From Fallopia convolvulus (lineage: Eukaryota; Streptophyta; Magnoliopsida; Caryophyllales; Polygonaceae): a stretch of 64,000 nucleotides of DNA. The position numbers were made by a program, and so were the translations under genes. Of this stretch, positions 23,624 through 37,242 are shown one piece after another. Numbering within the stretch: the stretch's first letter is position 1; the number at the start of each line of letters is the position of its first letter. The notes beneath the pieces were generated by a model that worked only from the letters and a program-made list of their open reading frames with translations, had not been told where the DNA came from and made no database searches. Where the stretch lies: assembly GCA_964016875.1 (NCBI GenBank), contig OZ024728.1, positions 24,303,328 to 24,367,327 on the forward strand, read 5' to 3'.

Positions 23624-26140
23624 TGTAATAACTGCGGTTTTTAAGGATATTTGTGAATTTTTCTCGGATATCCTTTTAACCTATTTGTCCGTTTTAACGC
23701 TTAATTCAATATTTTTGTTGGAGATTAAATCCTAGAAAATTCTTGGTGATATCCTAAAATCACAAAGAAATGATTTTATGGATCGGTGTGAATTCTAGGA
23801 TTTTTCAGTGGAAAAAGAATATTTATTGGATAAGCCGTCTTTTTAATTATGTACCGGAAAGGATTTAAAATGCAAAACGGAAGCCTTAAAAATTAAATGT
23901 AGCATGATAAAATCATGGAAAATTAATTTTATGGGTCTACATAATTTACGGGACGTTTTTCGTTTAGTAAGTTTTTCCATCCGATGCACATAATTTTACC
24001 GCTTTAATGCGAGTCCCGTTCCGAGACGGTTTTGGATTTTTAAACCGCCTCTTTTCTTTGCCTTAGTATAGAAGGAATAGAGAGAGTGGGATTGGAACGA
24101 ATATATCTCTACCTAGTCAAAGTCTTCAAAGTTATCCAAAAAGAAAAAGGAACCGAGAGAGAGTTTAGGCGGAACGACAACGGACGGACTTCGGGAGCAA
24201 TTCTTCACGCCGGCCACCACCTCCTCCACACCTCCACCTTACCTTCTTCTTCCTCCTTACTATATACTTGTTGTTGCTGCTGTAAATGTGGGTCGAGAGA
24301 AACGACGAACTCGGGAGTAAAGAATTCGCATCATCACCGCCGGCACTTTCTTCTTACCTCGCCGCGCGACGTCGTCGGCGTTCGCTAGCTACTCCGACCA
24401 CCAACCACAGCAAGGGCTACCGTCGGGCATCACCCAGCCACCCTCGGACTCTTGGGTCGAGCCACCATTAAGCCGAACGAGTCAAGGATTTAAGTGAAGG
24501 TATATACGATCGAAATTACCGAGTGGGGTGATTGCGGAGCCACCGTAAGGACCTTTCGGTTCCGCTTTGCTAATTAAATTTATGGTTTTTATAATCTTGA
24601 CGTTGATACGATCCCACAGGTTCAAACCGCTCGAGAAACGGACGTCAGGATCTTCAGTTATAGCGAATACAAGTTTTGGATATTGATTGACAGGTAAAGG
24701 ACTTCGGATAATTACTCAGGATTCGTTGTTAATCCGTTTGATCCGAGATTTGGTAATCTTTAAGAACTGTTACTGAGGAACACTTTTTGTTTAGAAAGTT
24801 GTTTCAAAAGTGAAGCGGATAATTAGTTATAATTTCGCCAAGATGGCTCCTTAAAGCATGATAACTAAGGATTTGTTATATATCGATATTCGGAAATTAA
24901 ATCGTTTATCGATTAGGAGGTTGTAGAATTTGAGTATACAACTAAGAAGTGTTTCCGTGAGCTCGTTGTTGAGAAGTCTTTTGTTATATTTGACAACAGG
25001 GGGCCATTTCGCGTGTTAGTTATTGTTTGTTGGCCTAGAGAATTCATCTTCAAGGTAAGTCGTCTAGACTTACTTAGCTTGCGATCATGTTATGTGTTAA
25101 ACTAGTAAATTGAATGTGTGGAAATCTATTTTGAAATATTATTCCATACTATATTTTCATATTGGAAAGCTATTGGAATAGTTCAATAATTTTTATTGTG
25201 TGCAACCTGATCTCTGCGGGTGTGATTATGGACACGGACAAGTCGGTGGAGAAGAGACACCGGACATAGTCATGCGGCATGTGGAAATCACCTTCAAAAA
25301 TTGATTGTTTTGGCGAGTGCTCTAGTAGAGGCTTAGCTGGGGAAAGAAGGGTGATGGGAAAGAAAATGGGCATGAGTTTAGCGTGCGCGCTAGCCGTGTA
25401 CCATGTTTCAAAGGCAGGTTCGGGTTGCCTGAATTGGAGAATGATTATGGCTTGGGTTATGGATGGATTGTTGCTGATTGTTGGGATATATATATTGCAT
25501 GAGCGATTTATTTAATTAATTAGTTTTGTGTTTATGGATTATGGTGGAATTGAAGGTTGGTTTGGATATTGATATGCTAGTCTATATAATTATATAATGT
25601 GTATTGGATGTACACATTAGTTTGGTATGTATATGAATGATTGATTGTATTATCTTAATAATCTATGTTTTATTCTACATGTTTGATTTGCCCGTTTGGC
25701 TCATACCAGGATTGTTAGCTAATGTGTTTATATTCCAATGTTTTTAGGTAAAGATTCTGGTGTGAGAGATGTGCCAGGAGATCAATTTCTGGATGGTGAT
25801 GCTCGTTCTCGACGTAACGTGTCATAGGGAAAAGATGTTTGGTTTAAGTTCTTTTGTTGTGAAGATAGTTGGTTTTGGTTATAAGATAGTCTAAGGCAAT
25901 GTTGTATAGAAACTCGGTCGTATAGTCAGTTTAATATGTAGTTTTAGTTTCCTTAATAGTCGCATGCATAATGTTTTCTTGAATCGATTGTAAATATAAG
26001 TTGGATGTTTTCTTGGCTTTTCTTGCTGTGCCTTTGTTGCAAGGTCCAATATTCGTGAATTTGTTGTCAGGCTTGTTTTGGTGGACCCAGGTGTGGTCCA
26101 CAACCAGGTAACAACCCGGATTATAAGATGGGGTGTTACA
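23624..26140 (+). repeat. 3' LTR of element B (2517 bp)
   Basis: It begins TGTAATAACTGCGG and ends GATGGGGTGTTACA. Its last 757 bp match 7015-7771. The intact site into which A inserted in the sister LTR is at 25384 (tgcgc). The region has no gene; short frames here are chance. Confidence 0.88.
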
Positions 26141-27226
26141 CTGGTGGTCCGGCGACCCTCCACTGGTGGCGCGCGGCACAGGGGGCGGTCCAAGGTAGTC
26201 CGATGCTGGCCCAGAGAAGAGATTTAGGGTTTTTTTTGAGATTTTTGAGAAAAATTCAGCAAGTAAAAATAAGGGGTTTTGGGCTGAAATTTGATTAAAA
26301 GAGAGCAAATTCATCAAGAGAATAGGAAGAAGATGAATGTGTGAGTATTCTATGGGATTTTCGGACCTATTTATAGGGGAAATTGATCCCTCCATGGATC
26401 CACACCTCCATAGATGGACCAATTATGGAGATGGAGATCCATGGGGGTTGGGGGTTGTGTGTTTGTTGAAGATGACCAAAAGATGATGTGGGCTATGGTG
26501 AGAAGGGCAAGCAACAATAGCCATTGAAGAAGCAATTTGACATGCATTAGTTGAACGTCAATCAAATTGTCAATGTCTAATGTGCAATTTGGGGAAGAAG
26601 AAGAAGAAAGAAGAGAATAAAACAATAAAAATTCTTTTATGAGTAGATAAGTTACATTAGCATAGCGGATTTGGAGTGTGTGTGTGGGAAGGGGAGATGC
26701 AAGAGGTCTCAGGTTCAAGTCTCGACTCTTGGCTCTTTTTTATTTAAATTGCCTTGTACTTATTTTTAGTCTTGTACACTACATTATTTAATAATTTCGA
26801 ATTTTATAAAAGCCTTATTTTTATTTGAATGCTTTTATTCCTTCATAATCCTTTATAATATATTCTTGAATTTATTTATTTAAATTATTTAAGTTCTCTT
26901 GTTATAGAGAAAAAGGATTATAAATTATATTATAATGGTTTTTTACAAACCTTGGAATATTGCGGATATTACATCTATAACATTTTTATAACTTATTAAG
27001 ATAATTATAAAAATAATTAAACTCTCTTTTTAAGAGAAAATATTTAAATATATATCCGACTTGCATAATATATTTAAATTAAATTCTTAATTTCCATTGT
27101 AGTAAACTTTTATAATCCTTTATAATAAGATATGAGATTATAAAAGTTATTAAATTCTCTACTTTAGAAAAAAACTATTGGGATAATTACCCATTTTATT
27201 TTATTTAGAATTTAGCGGATATTACA
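26141..27226 (-). mobile_element. Element H: right part of an LTR-like sequence, minus strand
   Basis: On the minus strand it begins TGTAATATCCGC at 27226, a typical start for plant gypsy LTRs and similar to the ends of B and F. Element B interrupts it at 26140/26141, so the rest is left of the window. A second TGTAATATCCGC occurs at about 26968. No coding region. The end at 27226 is inferred from the LTR-like terminus only. Confidence 0.45.
26658..26760 (+). mobile_element. Possible SINE-like fragment with Pol III boxes A and B
   Basis: TAGCATAGCGG (26658-26668) fits an A box. GGTTCAAGTCT (26712-26722) fits a B box, preceded by AGGTCTCA as in tRNA-derived plant SINEs, with T-rich sequence after it. 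No target duplication or A-tail could be found, so this may be coincidence inside LTR H. Confidence 0.3.
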
Positions 27227-27575
27227 CCAAGCTCGGAAGTGGAAAATATGTGCTTGTGTTGTTGGTGTGATCGCATCGGTTTATTTGTGCTCCTAGATGT
27301 TGTTTTATGATTAGTCATCGTAGTAGGTGTGTGTCATTTACTCATTTGACTTGAAGTATCATGTTTGTTGGACTATTAATGTTTAGTGGTAGACTATGAA
27401 GATTAGTTGGACTTGGTGTAGTGCAGAAATGCTAGTTGCATTTATGATGTAATAGTGTAGTGCATAAATGACACAACATTGTTGGTCTTTAATGTTATTG
27501 TCATTGATGAGCTTTGTTCACTCATAAATGACACATCTTTGTTAGTATATTTATGAAGCCCATGTACAAAGGCCT

Positions 27576-27583
27576 TATAAATA
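27576..27583 (+). promoter_or_regulatory. TATA box upstream of the Myb/SANT-like gene
   Basis: TATAAATA lies 186 bp before the ATG at 27769, a plausible core promoter. Upstream, CATAAATGACAC occurs twice (27463 and 27523), a direct repeat that may be a regulatory site. Confidence 0.55.
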
Positions 27584-27768
27584 GGTTGTGTGGTAATTGT
27601 ATAAGCGTTGCTCTTGTCCATTGCAACTCCCTAGTCCAGGCAAGAAATACTTCAAGTGAATAGAAGGTTAGTTCATGTATTCGTTCGTCATTTTATTGCA
27701 TTTATAGGTTTAGTTCATGAATAGAAGGTTACTACATAAATTAAAAACATCTTGTCAATTACGTTTAG

Positions 27769-28230
27769 ATGGCGAATAATCCATGGACCATTGAACGCAA
27801 TAGGACAGTGCTAAGACTATACCGAGATGAGCTTGCGATGATGTCTCTAGGCGATTATCCTTCACTGCAGTCCATAGCTTCTACGTTTGAGATGCAAATC
27901 GGTGACCGTTTAAGGCCTGGCATCATGAAGAATAGGGTGGACTACAACAAGTATGTCTGGCGTCAATGGGAAGAATTCAAGCAATACGGGGGTGCTAGCG
28001 CATGGGACATTACCTTTGGTCGAGTCGTCACTGATGCTCAATGGTGGGAGCGCATGCTCCAAGCATGCCCAACTGCTAGAAGATTTAAGAACTCCCCTGT
28101 TGATTATGAAACCACTTGTCTATGGGAACAGGTGTTTGGCGACTCCCATGATCCTCCGCCATTCGAGGCCACAACCCTATCCGATTCGGGTCCATCCGAT
28201 GATGACAACGACGAGAGTGGCACAGTGTAA
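27769..28230 (+). CDS. Myb/SANT-like DNA-binding protein (Harbinger accessory type), 153 aa
   Basis: The whole protein fits the plant Myb/SANT-like domain common in PIF/Harbinger accessory proteins. W6 opens the domain (NPWTIERNRTVLRLYRDEL). Next come MKNRVDYNKYVWRQWEEFK and TDAQWWERMLQACPTARRF, then an acidic end (SGPSDDDNDESGTV). In Harbinger elements such proteins bind DNA and help bring the transposase to the TIRs and nucleus. The frame is intact, with a TATA box upstream, so it could still be expressed. It points toward the transposase gene (convergent). It could instead be a host gene derived from such a transposon. Confidence 0.65.
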   Translation: MANNPWTIERNRTVLRLYRDELAMMSLGDYPSLQSIASTFEMQIGDRLRPGIMKNRVDYNKYVWRQWEEFKQYGGASAWDITFGRVVTDAQWWERMLQACPTARRFKNSPVDYETTCLWEQVFGDSHDPPPFEATTLSDSGPSDDDNDESGTV

Positions 28231-28408
28231 TGACGTTGTTCTAGTTAAAGGCGGGGCTCCGGTTCCATAATCGTTTATTGTAATGTGTTGTTTGTTTGTT
28301 TAGGGTTGGTGTTGCCCTCCTTATCATTTAAATTGTGCAATAAGTGGTACGAGTCCCGGTCCTTCTTGTTTAGAGTTTATGCTATGGTGTGGTCCTACGC
28401 TAATGTTT

Positions 28409-28458
28409 TGTGTAATGGAATGTATTGTTATGTTGTGTAATGGAATGTACTGTTATGT
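28409..28458 (+). repeat. Tandem repeat, 2 x 25 bp
   Basis: Two copies of a unit starting TGTGTAATGGAATGTA lie in the 3' flank of the Myb/SANT-like gene, differing by one base (TATT versus TACT). Otherwise 28231-28626 holds no gene. Confidence 0.8.
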
Positions 28459-31400
28459 TGTTTAAGGTTTCGGCTCCAAAACATCAACACATTCATATCA
28501 AAAGACCAACATTTTTCCAAATACTCCCATAATCCATGGTCTCATAAGACTAACGTGCATTAAACATAGGTACAATAACCAAATTGCTTAATAAAACCTC
28601 CGGGAGTTCCATATTTCCATGGCAATCTAATCTCTCAGCTCCCTCATCCCACTCGGTGCGTCGTCTTCACCTTCTTCCTGAATTCGAGGAGGTGGGAGGT
28701 TTGGGTCTGTAACACCCCCGTTTTTCCCTCAGAGATATTACCGCCAGTGACCTCGAAAATTACTTTCTGAAGCCACCATAGGCTTTCACAGTATACAAAC
28801 TCAAATACAAATAATAATTCATAAACCATTTGCTAAATTAATGTGACTGTTTAAACAATAAATTCTTCAACTTGCGAAATACGAAATACATCTACTAGTG
28901 CTCGCGGAAATATTCAAGACGGTCCTCACAAACCAAGGATGTCGACCTTTTATTTTAAATTAAAAACTCAAATAAAATTCTTCAACGTCTTCAATCTTGT
29001 AGCTCTACTCCTCTACTTCCTGATGTGTTGTATAGGGACGGTGCACACCAGCCGGCCATGCAAAAGGAAGAAAGCGGTCGGGTTAGTCTTGTGACAGACT
29101 AAGCAAGTGGAATTTATGTGAGGGTTCTTGTGACTTGTTTTAATTAGACCATCGAATTCCGAATGAAAGTCGGTCGATGATATCTAACCAAAATAGTTTC
29201 ACGAAAAGGAAATATGCCGAAAAGATAAGGACACCACAAGAATATGGTTCCTATAAGGAAGAAAAGTTTGTTGGGAACTTTAATAATCATACAAGTTTTC
29301 GAAAAACCCCCGTCAACTAATCGGGTATATAATCAACCTAACCGAATGCGTGTTGTTCGAATTCAGATTGGAAAATAGACCTTTCAAAGTCGGGAGCAAG
29401 AGTGGTTTTCCAAGTTGTAGTCACCACTCGTGTTCATTTATTATGTGCATTGGCACTTATCTTACATTAATGAAAAAACGTTGCATTTGAGTTGGTAGCT
29501 TTTAAGATGGCAACGCGGTATGCCAAGGACATTGGGTTTGAGGTCCCTAAGAGAAAGAGTAACGGATTCCTAAGTTCCGATACGAAGCACTAGCTAGGTG
29601 CGACACCTCTCAAAACGATTGAGCGGGTATGGTCATGACCAGCACTAGGGTCTAGGTCCATCCTAATGCAATTGTTATAAAGAGGTGTTCAGGAATTTAG
29701 AACTCCCACCCCTAGTTTTACGCTAGAAGCACAACAACGACTCTCATAGGAGATCGTGAAATACACAAAGTACAACAAACCAGTATAAATTCTAGCGCAA
29801 CTAATATAATAATAAGCTACCTTACACATGGGTCATTATTTCTAAGCAATAATAAAACCCTAGATCCATTTTACTTTATAACACATGTCATTATTTCTAA
29901 ACAACCTAGATTCATTTTTATTCAAACAAGCGTTCCCAACAAACATGCAACATGAATAACGATATCCATGACAAAAATGAAAGAGAACCACCACTTGCCT
30001 TTGATTAGTGAAACGGGTGAACGATCGATTGAACGGAACGAAAACACTCGAGACCTAGCCTGTTAAGTTTAAAGATGAAGGCTAACTTAAGTACCTTATG
30101 CAAATAATGGATGACAAATACGTTTGCATATTCTATATATGCGTTGAATTACATACGTGTGTATGTGTAACCCGATATATACGTACATAACTATTTGTAA
30201 TTCCGTATTTTGTGTACTCCATTAATCAACCCACTTATTTCAAAAAGAAGTTTTATAATTAATAAATAATCTATATACTTAATTTAATTATCATACAAAA
30301 TTTTTTAAACATTTTACATGAACTACATGTTTTCATCTAGTTAAATGGGTAGCACAAATACCTGCATGTTTTGATTTACTTATATATACACAAACGTATT
30401 AACCTATTGATTAACTCTATTATAACACTAACCATAATTTTCTTTTATGATTACCTTTTAGTAGTGTTGAGACCCGAAATAAACCGCGCTATAAACGGGA
30501 TTATAATAAATACTAACTCTCGGGTTTCGTACAACCGAACGATTTTCGTACGTGGATTATTCCTCCTCTCCACCCCTCAGTCAGTTGTTTTTGTACTCTT
30601 TACAAATAAAGCCTTTAGACTTTATACCGTAAATAGCGCGATCTCACTCGGAGATTAAACACGTCGAGCTTTGGCAAGTGAGATAGTTCTCGAGCCAGAG
30701 GGGTTTTTCGACCCTTTCTTTGTCCTATACCTTTCCTTATATATAGTAATGAGAATTGTTTACTTGTTTGCATTTGTCCGATGTGGGATTGCCTTATTTG
30801 CCTTACAAATGAATTTGAGCATTACTTAGCTCTTAAGCTATTTGCTTGTCATCTTCTTAGTGGACCAAAAATAACAACGAAATTTGAACTCGGTTGCTTT
30901 TCCCAACCTCGCACACGAGATTTATATGTATGGGAATATATGGTGGAGTTTGCATGTAATCTCTTGCAACTTTACAAGGGCGAGGTCGTTTAATTGGACC
31001 AAGTCAAATGACATCAGGCAGCACTCACAAGCCGAACTTATTGACTTTTCAACAAGTTTATTAAATGGCTTTATATTGAACTAACTCAAGGCAAACCACG
31101 CACACATATGATGGTATTTGCATGGGTATATATTAATTCCATGCATGCAAACCTTTACGTGGCCATTCAATTATACTTGGACCCGTACATATCACGTGGC
31201 GTATTATCTCTTCTCTTTATTGTATTTTAGACTTTTTGCCCTTAATTAATTAGCGGTTATTTCGCGCACCATCAAGTAGAAGTTAGTTGCTAATCTGAAT
31301 AGTAACACAAAAGCTGTACAACAGTGGCACTAACCACATTTTTTATTTTTTATTTTTTTTAAGAAAAACAAACTTGTACGCATCTACATGTATACTTGTA

Positions 31401-31810
31401 AACTACTTTTCTTATCAGTATATACTATTTTAACAAGTAGGCATGACAAAAAGGTTGTACTAATCTATAATTAATTCTGTAGGAATCTGAGCATGGACTG
31501 ACAAGGACAAGACATGACACAATTTATGTAAATGGATGAGTATTGTGAATAGAAGAGGACAAGACGTTGCAGGCACCAAACACAACTGATGGGAGAGACG
31601 TGAATAGCAGACGGAGGGAGGAGAAGATTTTGTGTTTTAAGTGTATAGAAACGAGCAGAAGAAATCCTATTTATAAACCTCCATATCCATGCATCAGACG
31701 CATCAGATCAAATCAATGGGAGATCCTAACAACATAGCTCGAGCGGATAACTTCAAATCTCAACAGAAAAATTTGAGTATCTGCTACTCATCATTTAATT
31801 ATTTAATAAG

Positions 31811-31964
31811 TGTTATAATAATATTATATTTAGATGTACATATGGAAACCCTAGATTTGATCTTGTACTCTCTCTCTATAAAGTCCCCTATGGGTGACCT
31901 AATAAGATGGATATGATCTCTCTCCTTCCTCCCTATATCTTTCTATTCTCTATAATTTATAATA
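31811..31964 (+). repeat. 5' LTR of copia element I
   Basis: 154 bp, matching the 3' LTR with few differences. It holds a CT-rich stretch and TATAAAG, likely the promoter. It is followed by CATTATCAGC. Its end (TATAATA) lacks the usual CA; the boundary was set by the TSD at the other LTR. Confidence 0.85.
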
Positions 31965-32538
31965 CATTATCAGCCCGAATTGCTCAAGACAAATTCATCC
32001 TCCGTTCACATCGTTTCTCCATGATACATGTACACTTAGTTTCTCCATGATACATGTACAAAACCTTCTCTTTGTTTTCCAATCACATGCTATAACTTTT
32101 GTTCTTTCAATCATATGCGCACTTCTTTAATTTATTACCCTGTTTATATAATACTATGTATTGCATGTTCGGTTTTTGTGTTCTAACACTAAAAATTATT
32201 TTATGTATATAATACTGTGTAATGTTATAATTTTTTATACTTCCGATCACATATTTCTTTCATTTATTACTGTGTGTATATAATATTTGCATGTTCGGTT
32301 TTTTTCGTTATAGACTAAAATTGAGTATATGTATATAATACCATATAATGCTATATTTTTTGTTATAACTTCCGATCACATAATCTTGTTACAGTGTGAT
32401 TTATTTTTCTCCATGTTTATATACATAATAAATTACGATCACATCTCTATAGTTATATACATCTTTAATTGTTATATAATACATCTTGAATCTCTATCGT
32501 TAATATTGCGTGTTCAATCGGATAAAAACTGTGCATAT

Positions 32539-35500
32539 GATATATCTCTCGAATAGGATATATTCATAGTAATTTGTCCCTGAAGCGACAAACTAAAATT
32601 ATATATGGTATATCCCATGAAGTGGATGTATTTATAAACAAATTTGTCCCTGATGAGACAAATTATATGAACATATAAAAATAATATTATCCCCGAAGTG
32701 ATAATTTTTCATAACCTTCATTCCCTGAAGTGAATGAAATATCAATATATAATCCTTGAAATAATTATTTCCTCCTGAAGAGTTAATTTATAAATAAAAT
32801 TATCCCTGAAGTGATAATTATTTCCTCTTGAAGAGTTAATTTATAAATAAAATTATCCCTGAAGCGATAATTATTTCCTCCTAAAGAGTTGAATTTACAA
32901 ATAATACTATCACTGAATTGATAATTATTTCCTCCTGAAGAGTTGAATTTACAAATAATATTATCCTTGAGGTGATAATTATTTCCTCCTGAAGAGTTGA
33001 ATTTACAAGTAATATTCTCCTCCTGAAGAGTTGAATTTACAAAACAATATTATAATTTTATCCCTGAAATGATAAATTTCATTCCCTGAAGTGAATGAAT
33101 TATTTTATTTATTTTAATGTTCTTATATTGTTTATTTATTTATTATTTTCATATAATTAATTATGTTATATTATTTTTTCTTGAAGAGTTAATTGAATGT
33201 ACAGAACAAGATTATCCCTGAAGTGATAATCCTCCTTTCTTGAAGTAAACGAAAACTTCATTTTATCCCTGGAGTGATAATTCTCATTTCCTGAAGTAAA
33301 TGAAACCATTTTTCTATTTTTATACATGGAGTGATAATTTCCATCCCCGAAGTGGATGAAACAAATAATCATCCAAAGTGGATGAAATAATTGAATCAAT
33401 CCTCAGAAGTGGATGAATATAATAAAAGTTCCTACTCCTTCGAGTGAGTGGTGATACTAAAGTCGTCTCTTGAAATAAATGACATGATTCATGTGCAAAT
33501 TGAAAAGAAAAATATCATCTCCAGAAGTAGACAATAAAGTTCATATGACAATATTATCTCTTGAAGTAGATAATGAAATACCCACATGGATATCACATCC
33601 TGAAGTATGTGACTAAAAGGTCTCATTGAAATCACATCCTGAAGTATATGATTGAAAGATCTTATGAATAATCACATCCTAAAGTATGTGATGGAAAGAA
33701 GTTTACAAGACTTCGTATACAATCTCTTGTCACCAGAAGTTGACAATATTTTATGATACTTTATTTCTTTGTTTATACTTTTCAATTTAATTATTTATGT
33801 TATTGCTTATATACATCTTATTTGTTCTTAAAGTTAAAACTTGTCATCTCCTGAAGCGGATGCTAGTATGTCCCAATAGAGACAAATTTGAAATCATCCC
33901 CGAAAAGATGAAATAATAAATCTCATTACCCCCTGAAGTGAGTAATGATAGAAAATATCACTTCCTGAAAAAGATGATAAAATTTATGTGACAATATATG
34001 ATCATCTCCTGAAGTAGATGCTTTTTATGCATAAGAGTATTATCCCTAGAAGTGGATTTACATAGATAATTACTTCTTGTAGTATGATGAGAAGAATTTA
34101 TTAGTGGAACTATATGAACATATCATCTCCCGAAGTGGATGATAAATGGTTCAAGAAATAAAATTACATTGTCACTTGAAGTTGACAGATGAGATGTTTG
34201 GGAGATCCATGAAGCACTTGAAGTTCCAACAGACATGTGCTAAGTTATAATGAACGTATCATATCATCAACTCCATTCAAACTTGAAGAATCGAATTTTG
34301 ACAAGAAGAGATCGTTATAAACTCTTGGAGAGTTAAGAGATCTCATACCAAACCATGTACTCTAGATGGAATACAAGAAATATGGCATGTACTCTAGAAG
34401 TAGTACAAGGAATGTGGGTCGTTACAATATTCAGAACTATGTCTAAATGACCACCTACCTAGCATGAACTAGAAGTTCAAGGTCATGTTGACCAACCTCT
34501 TGTATGCCGGAAGCTTGCCTCCTCTGGAAGAGGGTGTGAAAGAGGTTACGGTATATTACGCATGCGGCCGTTGGTCATGGTTATGACTTATAACTAGGAC
34601 GTCGTGGGTTAATTTTGATGTCTAGAAGAACATCTAAGATAAGGGATGTCCCATAAATGACATAATTGATCATTAGTCTTGTAACAGTTGTACAAGAACC
34701 ACACCTTATGAGTACAAGTGTGGAGATCGGTCTAATCTATATTAAAAGTTCTGAATGCACCCATTTTGAGGCATCTAATTTTGATATGAAGATAACAGTT
34801 TATCTGATATGAGTTGATGAGCTCCCAAATTATGTATGGATCACGAACATTTTTCAATGGTGTCACACCATATAGTATTTCAAAACCAGAAGTTTTCACA
34901 AGTCATGCGCAAATTTTGGTGTGAAGGTTATGATTACTCTAGAAGAGTATATCCTATTGAATAATGTGATATCACTAACTGGAAGTTAGTTAATGATAAG
35001 ATATATTTGTGGCATGATTAACTTGGTCACTCAAGTGAAATAATAATGTGCATGATTGGTCTAGGACCGAAAGATCTTGAGACTTGAAGTCTCTTTCTAA
35101 GAGTGACCTTCAAAGGCTTGTGATCTTGGCAAGTTAGTAGCAAAGCCAGCATAATATGTAAGTAAATACAAAGTCTCATATGCTCCTTGACTATGTTCAA
35201 GTGATATAAGAGGACATATTACATCGCCATGTGAACCATTGTGGATTAATCATATAATGTTGAAAGAAGCCTCAACCCATTGGTTCCAAGAAAAATGGAG
35301 GAGAATGGAATAAAGCAATATGTGTAGTGATTGTGCATTGGATAGCTCTCACACATATACACAAAACGACCCAGGTAGAGTCGTCAATAATGCGGTCATA
35401 ATTGATAGCCAGACAAGCGCTATACATGGAATACGCAACCTGGAAGAGTCGTGGTTAAATAGGGTCATGAATATGAATATCGATTATTTAATTCGACAAG

Positions 35501-35838
35501 ACCGACCGCTTATAGCAAATTCTCCTAATGGAAATGCTATATATGTCCTCCACCCTCAGATATTTTTTTGAGTATTGCCACTCATAAAAGGAAGTTGGGA
35601 TTAAACAAGAGGATTGGGTCCTTATTGTTTAAAGAATACCTTGAGCTTAAAAGCGGTGATCAATATATTGCTCGGTATTAAACCTATCACTTTGGCAAGG
35701 TGAAAAATCCCAACTTTAGGGGAGAATAAAATGAGACTAGAAGTTAAGAGATTGCATGAGATGCAACTTGTTGTTTTCAATCCGAAGAAAGCTAAAGCAG
35801 AAGTTTAGCATATTGTACAACTAAACCAGAAGTTTAGT
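32539..35838 (+). repeat. Array of small hairpins with a shared loop core in copia element I
   Basis: Dozens of short inverted repeats have different arms but a similar 6-10 base centre, usually C[CTA][TAC]GAAG[TA]. Examples (arm, centre, arm): TTTGTC, CCTGAAGC, GACAAA at 32573; AATTTGTC, CCTGATGA, GACAAATT at 32641; ATTATCT, CTTGAAGT, AGATAAT at 33553; CACAT, CCTGAAGT, ATGTG at 33594; TTGTCA, CCAGAAGT, TGACAA at 33727; GTACT, CTAGAAGT, AGTAC at 34389; GATGT, CTAGAAGA, ACATC at 34617. The same form recurs at 37342. It is densest at 32570-34150. The region has no long ORF. Confidence 0.85.
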
Positions 35839-36178
35839 GACTAATACATAAATACTCTTTGAGAATACACCAATCATTTGGAGATTCCAGAAGTAACTCC
35901 AAACCAACACATAAGCATGCTTGAAGCATGAGAGACATTTTCGGATTTAAGGATTCATTCCCCAGAAGAGGAAAGAGCCAGTTACATCCCAAAAGGATGA
36001 TATGTCGACTGAAAATAAACATGAAGATAGAACTCCTGAAGAGATTCCATCTAAAAACTCTAAAAGCAAAGAAAATGGCATGAGCGACAATTTGGAAATG
36101 TCGATTAATTATGTAAGTATCGGTACAGGGTATCGAGAAGATATCTTTTCTTATTCAGTTATCGTAAAAGTCATTGGA

Positions 36179-37089
36179 GAAGATGACAATAATCCCCAAA
36201 CAATGGAGGAATGTCAACATCGAAATGGTTGGAAAAGATGGAAAGCAGAATTGGATTCGTTAAACAGACTAGATGTTTTTGGGCCTATAGTTCCAACACC
36301 ATAAAGTGCAAAATCAGTCTGTTATAGCTCGTTGCACAAGGGTTCTCGTAAAAACTTGGAGTGGATTACATGGAAATATATTCACCAGTAGTGGATGTAA
36401 TGACACTCAGGTTACTTGTTGCTTTAACCGTTGTTGAGCGTTTAAAACTACAACTCATGGATGTGGTAACAACATACCTATATGAGTCATTAGGTACCAA
36501 CATATACATGAAAATCCCAGAAGGATTGAAAATGCCTGAAGCATTTGAATCAAAACCACATTACATTTATTCCTATAAACTTAGAAGATCGTTATATGGA
36601 TCGAAACAATCGGGAAGAATGTGGTATAATCGCCTTAGAGAATATCTACAAAGGCAAGGATTTGCCATCGATCAAATAGGTCCTTGTGTGTTCATAAAAA
36701 CAACAAATTTAGGATATGTAATCATTGTTGTTTATTTTGATGATTTGAATATTATTGGGACTCCAGAAGAGATCCTTATAGAAGTTGATTATTTGAAAAG
36801 AGAATTTGAAATGAAGGACTTAGGAACTACCAAGTATTGTCTCGGCCTGCAGTTCGAGCATACAAAGGATGGAATGTTTATCCACCAATCAAATTATACA
36901 AAAAAGGTCCTAAAGCGACTTAATATAGATAAGGCGCATCCATTAAGTACACCAATGGTAGTAAGATCGCTAAGTGTGAAAAATGGTTCATTTCGTCCTA
37001 ATTAGAAAATGAAAGAGATAATTTGTCTTGAAGTACCATATCTCAATACAATAGGTACATTACTGTACCTTGCTTCATTACCTCAATAA
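36179..37089 (+). pseudogene. pol: Copia reverse transcriptase remnant (element I)
   Basis: The start of the domain is seen as WKRWKAELDSLNRLDVF (36229-36290). After a stop and frame change the core follows in 36361-37005: YSPVVDVMTLRLLVAL, LQLMDVVTTYLY, the active-site YFDDLNIIG near 36737, and KYCLGLQFEHTKDGMFIHQ. After a stop at 37003-37005, VPYLNTIGTLLYLAS (RNase H entry) ends at TAA 37089. RNase H itself is missing. Confidence 0.85.
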
Positions 37090-37242
37090 TGTCATTTTAT
37101 GTGACAATGAGTTATTGTCTCCTTAAACATAAAATAAAGATTATTGGTCCAGAAGTACCAAACTTCTACAAAATTCAGTGATGGTATATATTTACTGCAT
37201 AAAGATTGTATGTTTAATTGAGGGGGAGCATTATTCCACAAC

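Larger units (their letters stand above)
7015..26140 (+). mobile_element. Element B: Tekay/Del-like chromovirus (Ty3/gypsy), split by A and C
   Basis: Order of parts: 5' LTR tail, primer-binding site, gag, protease, reverse transcriptase, RNase H, integrase and C-terminal chromodomain-like region, polypurine tract, 3' LTR. The integrase-last order defines Ty3/gypsy, and the C-terminal segment after integrase resembles the chromodomain tail of the Tekay/Del clade. All of gag-pol was one frame, now broken by stops, frameshifts and element C. The first part of the 5' LTR lies left of the window beyond element A. B itself sits in an older LTR-like sequence (H). Confidence 0.9.

Noticed and set aside
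28708..31810. Considered as a 5' LTR plus internal region of a complete element with coding capacity.
   Set aside because: No primer-binding site, no ORF and no second LTR; TG...CA ends plus a target duplication around the whole fit a solo LTR.
32539..34200. The regularly repeated CCTGAAG words resemble a CRISPR-like array.
   Set aside because: No constant repeat length or unique spacers, arms are complementary to each other, and it lies in a plant copia element.
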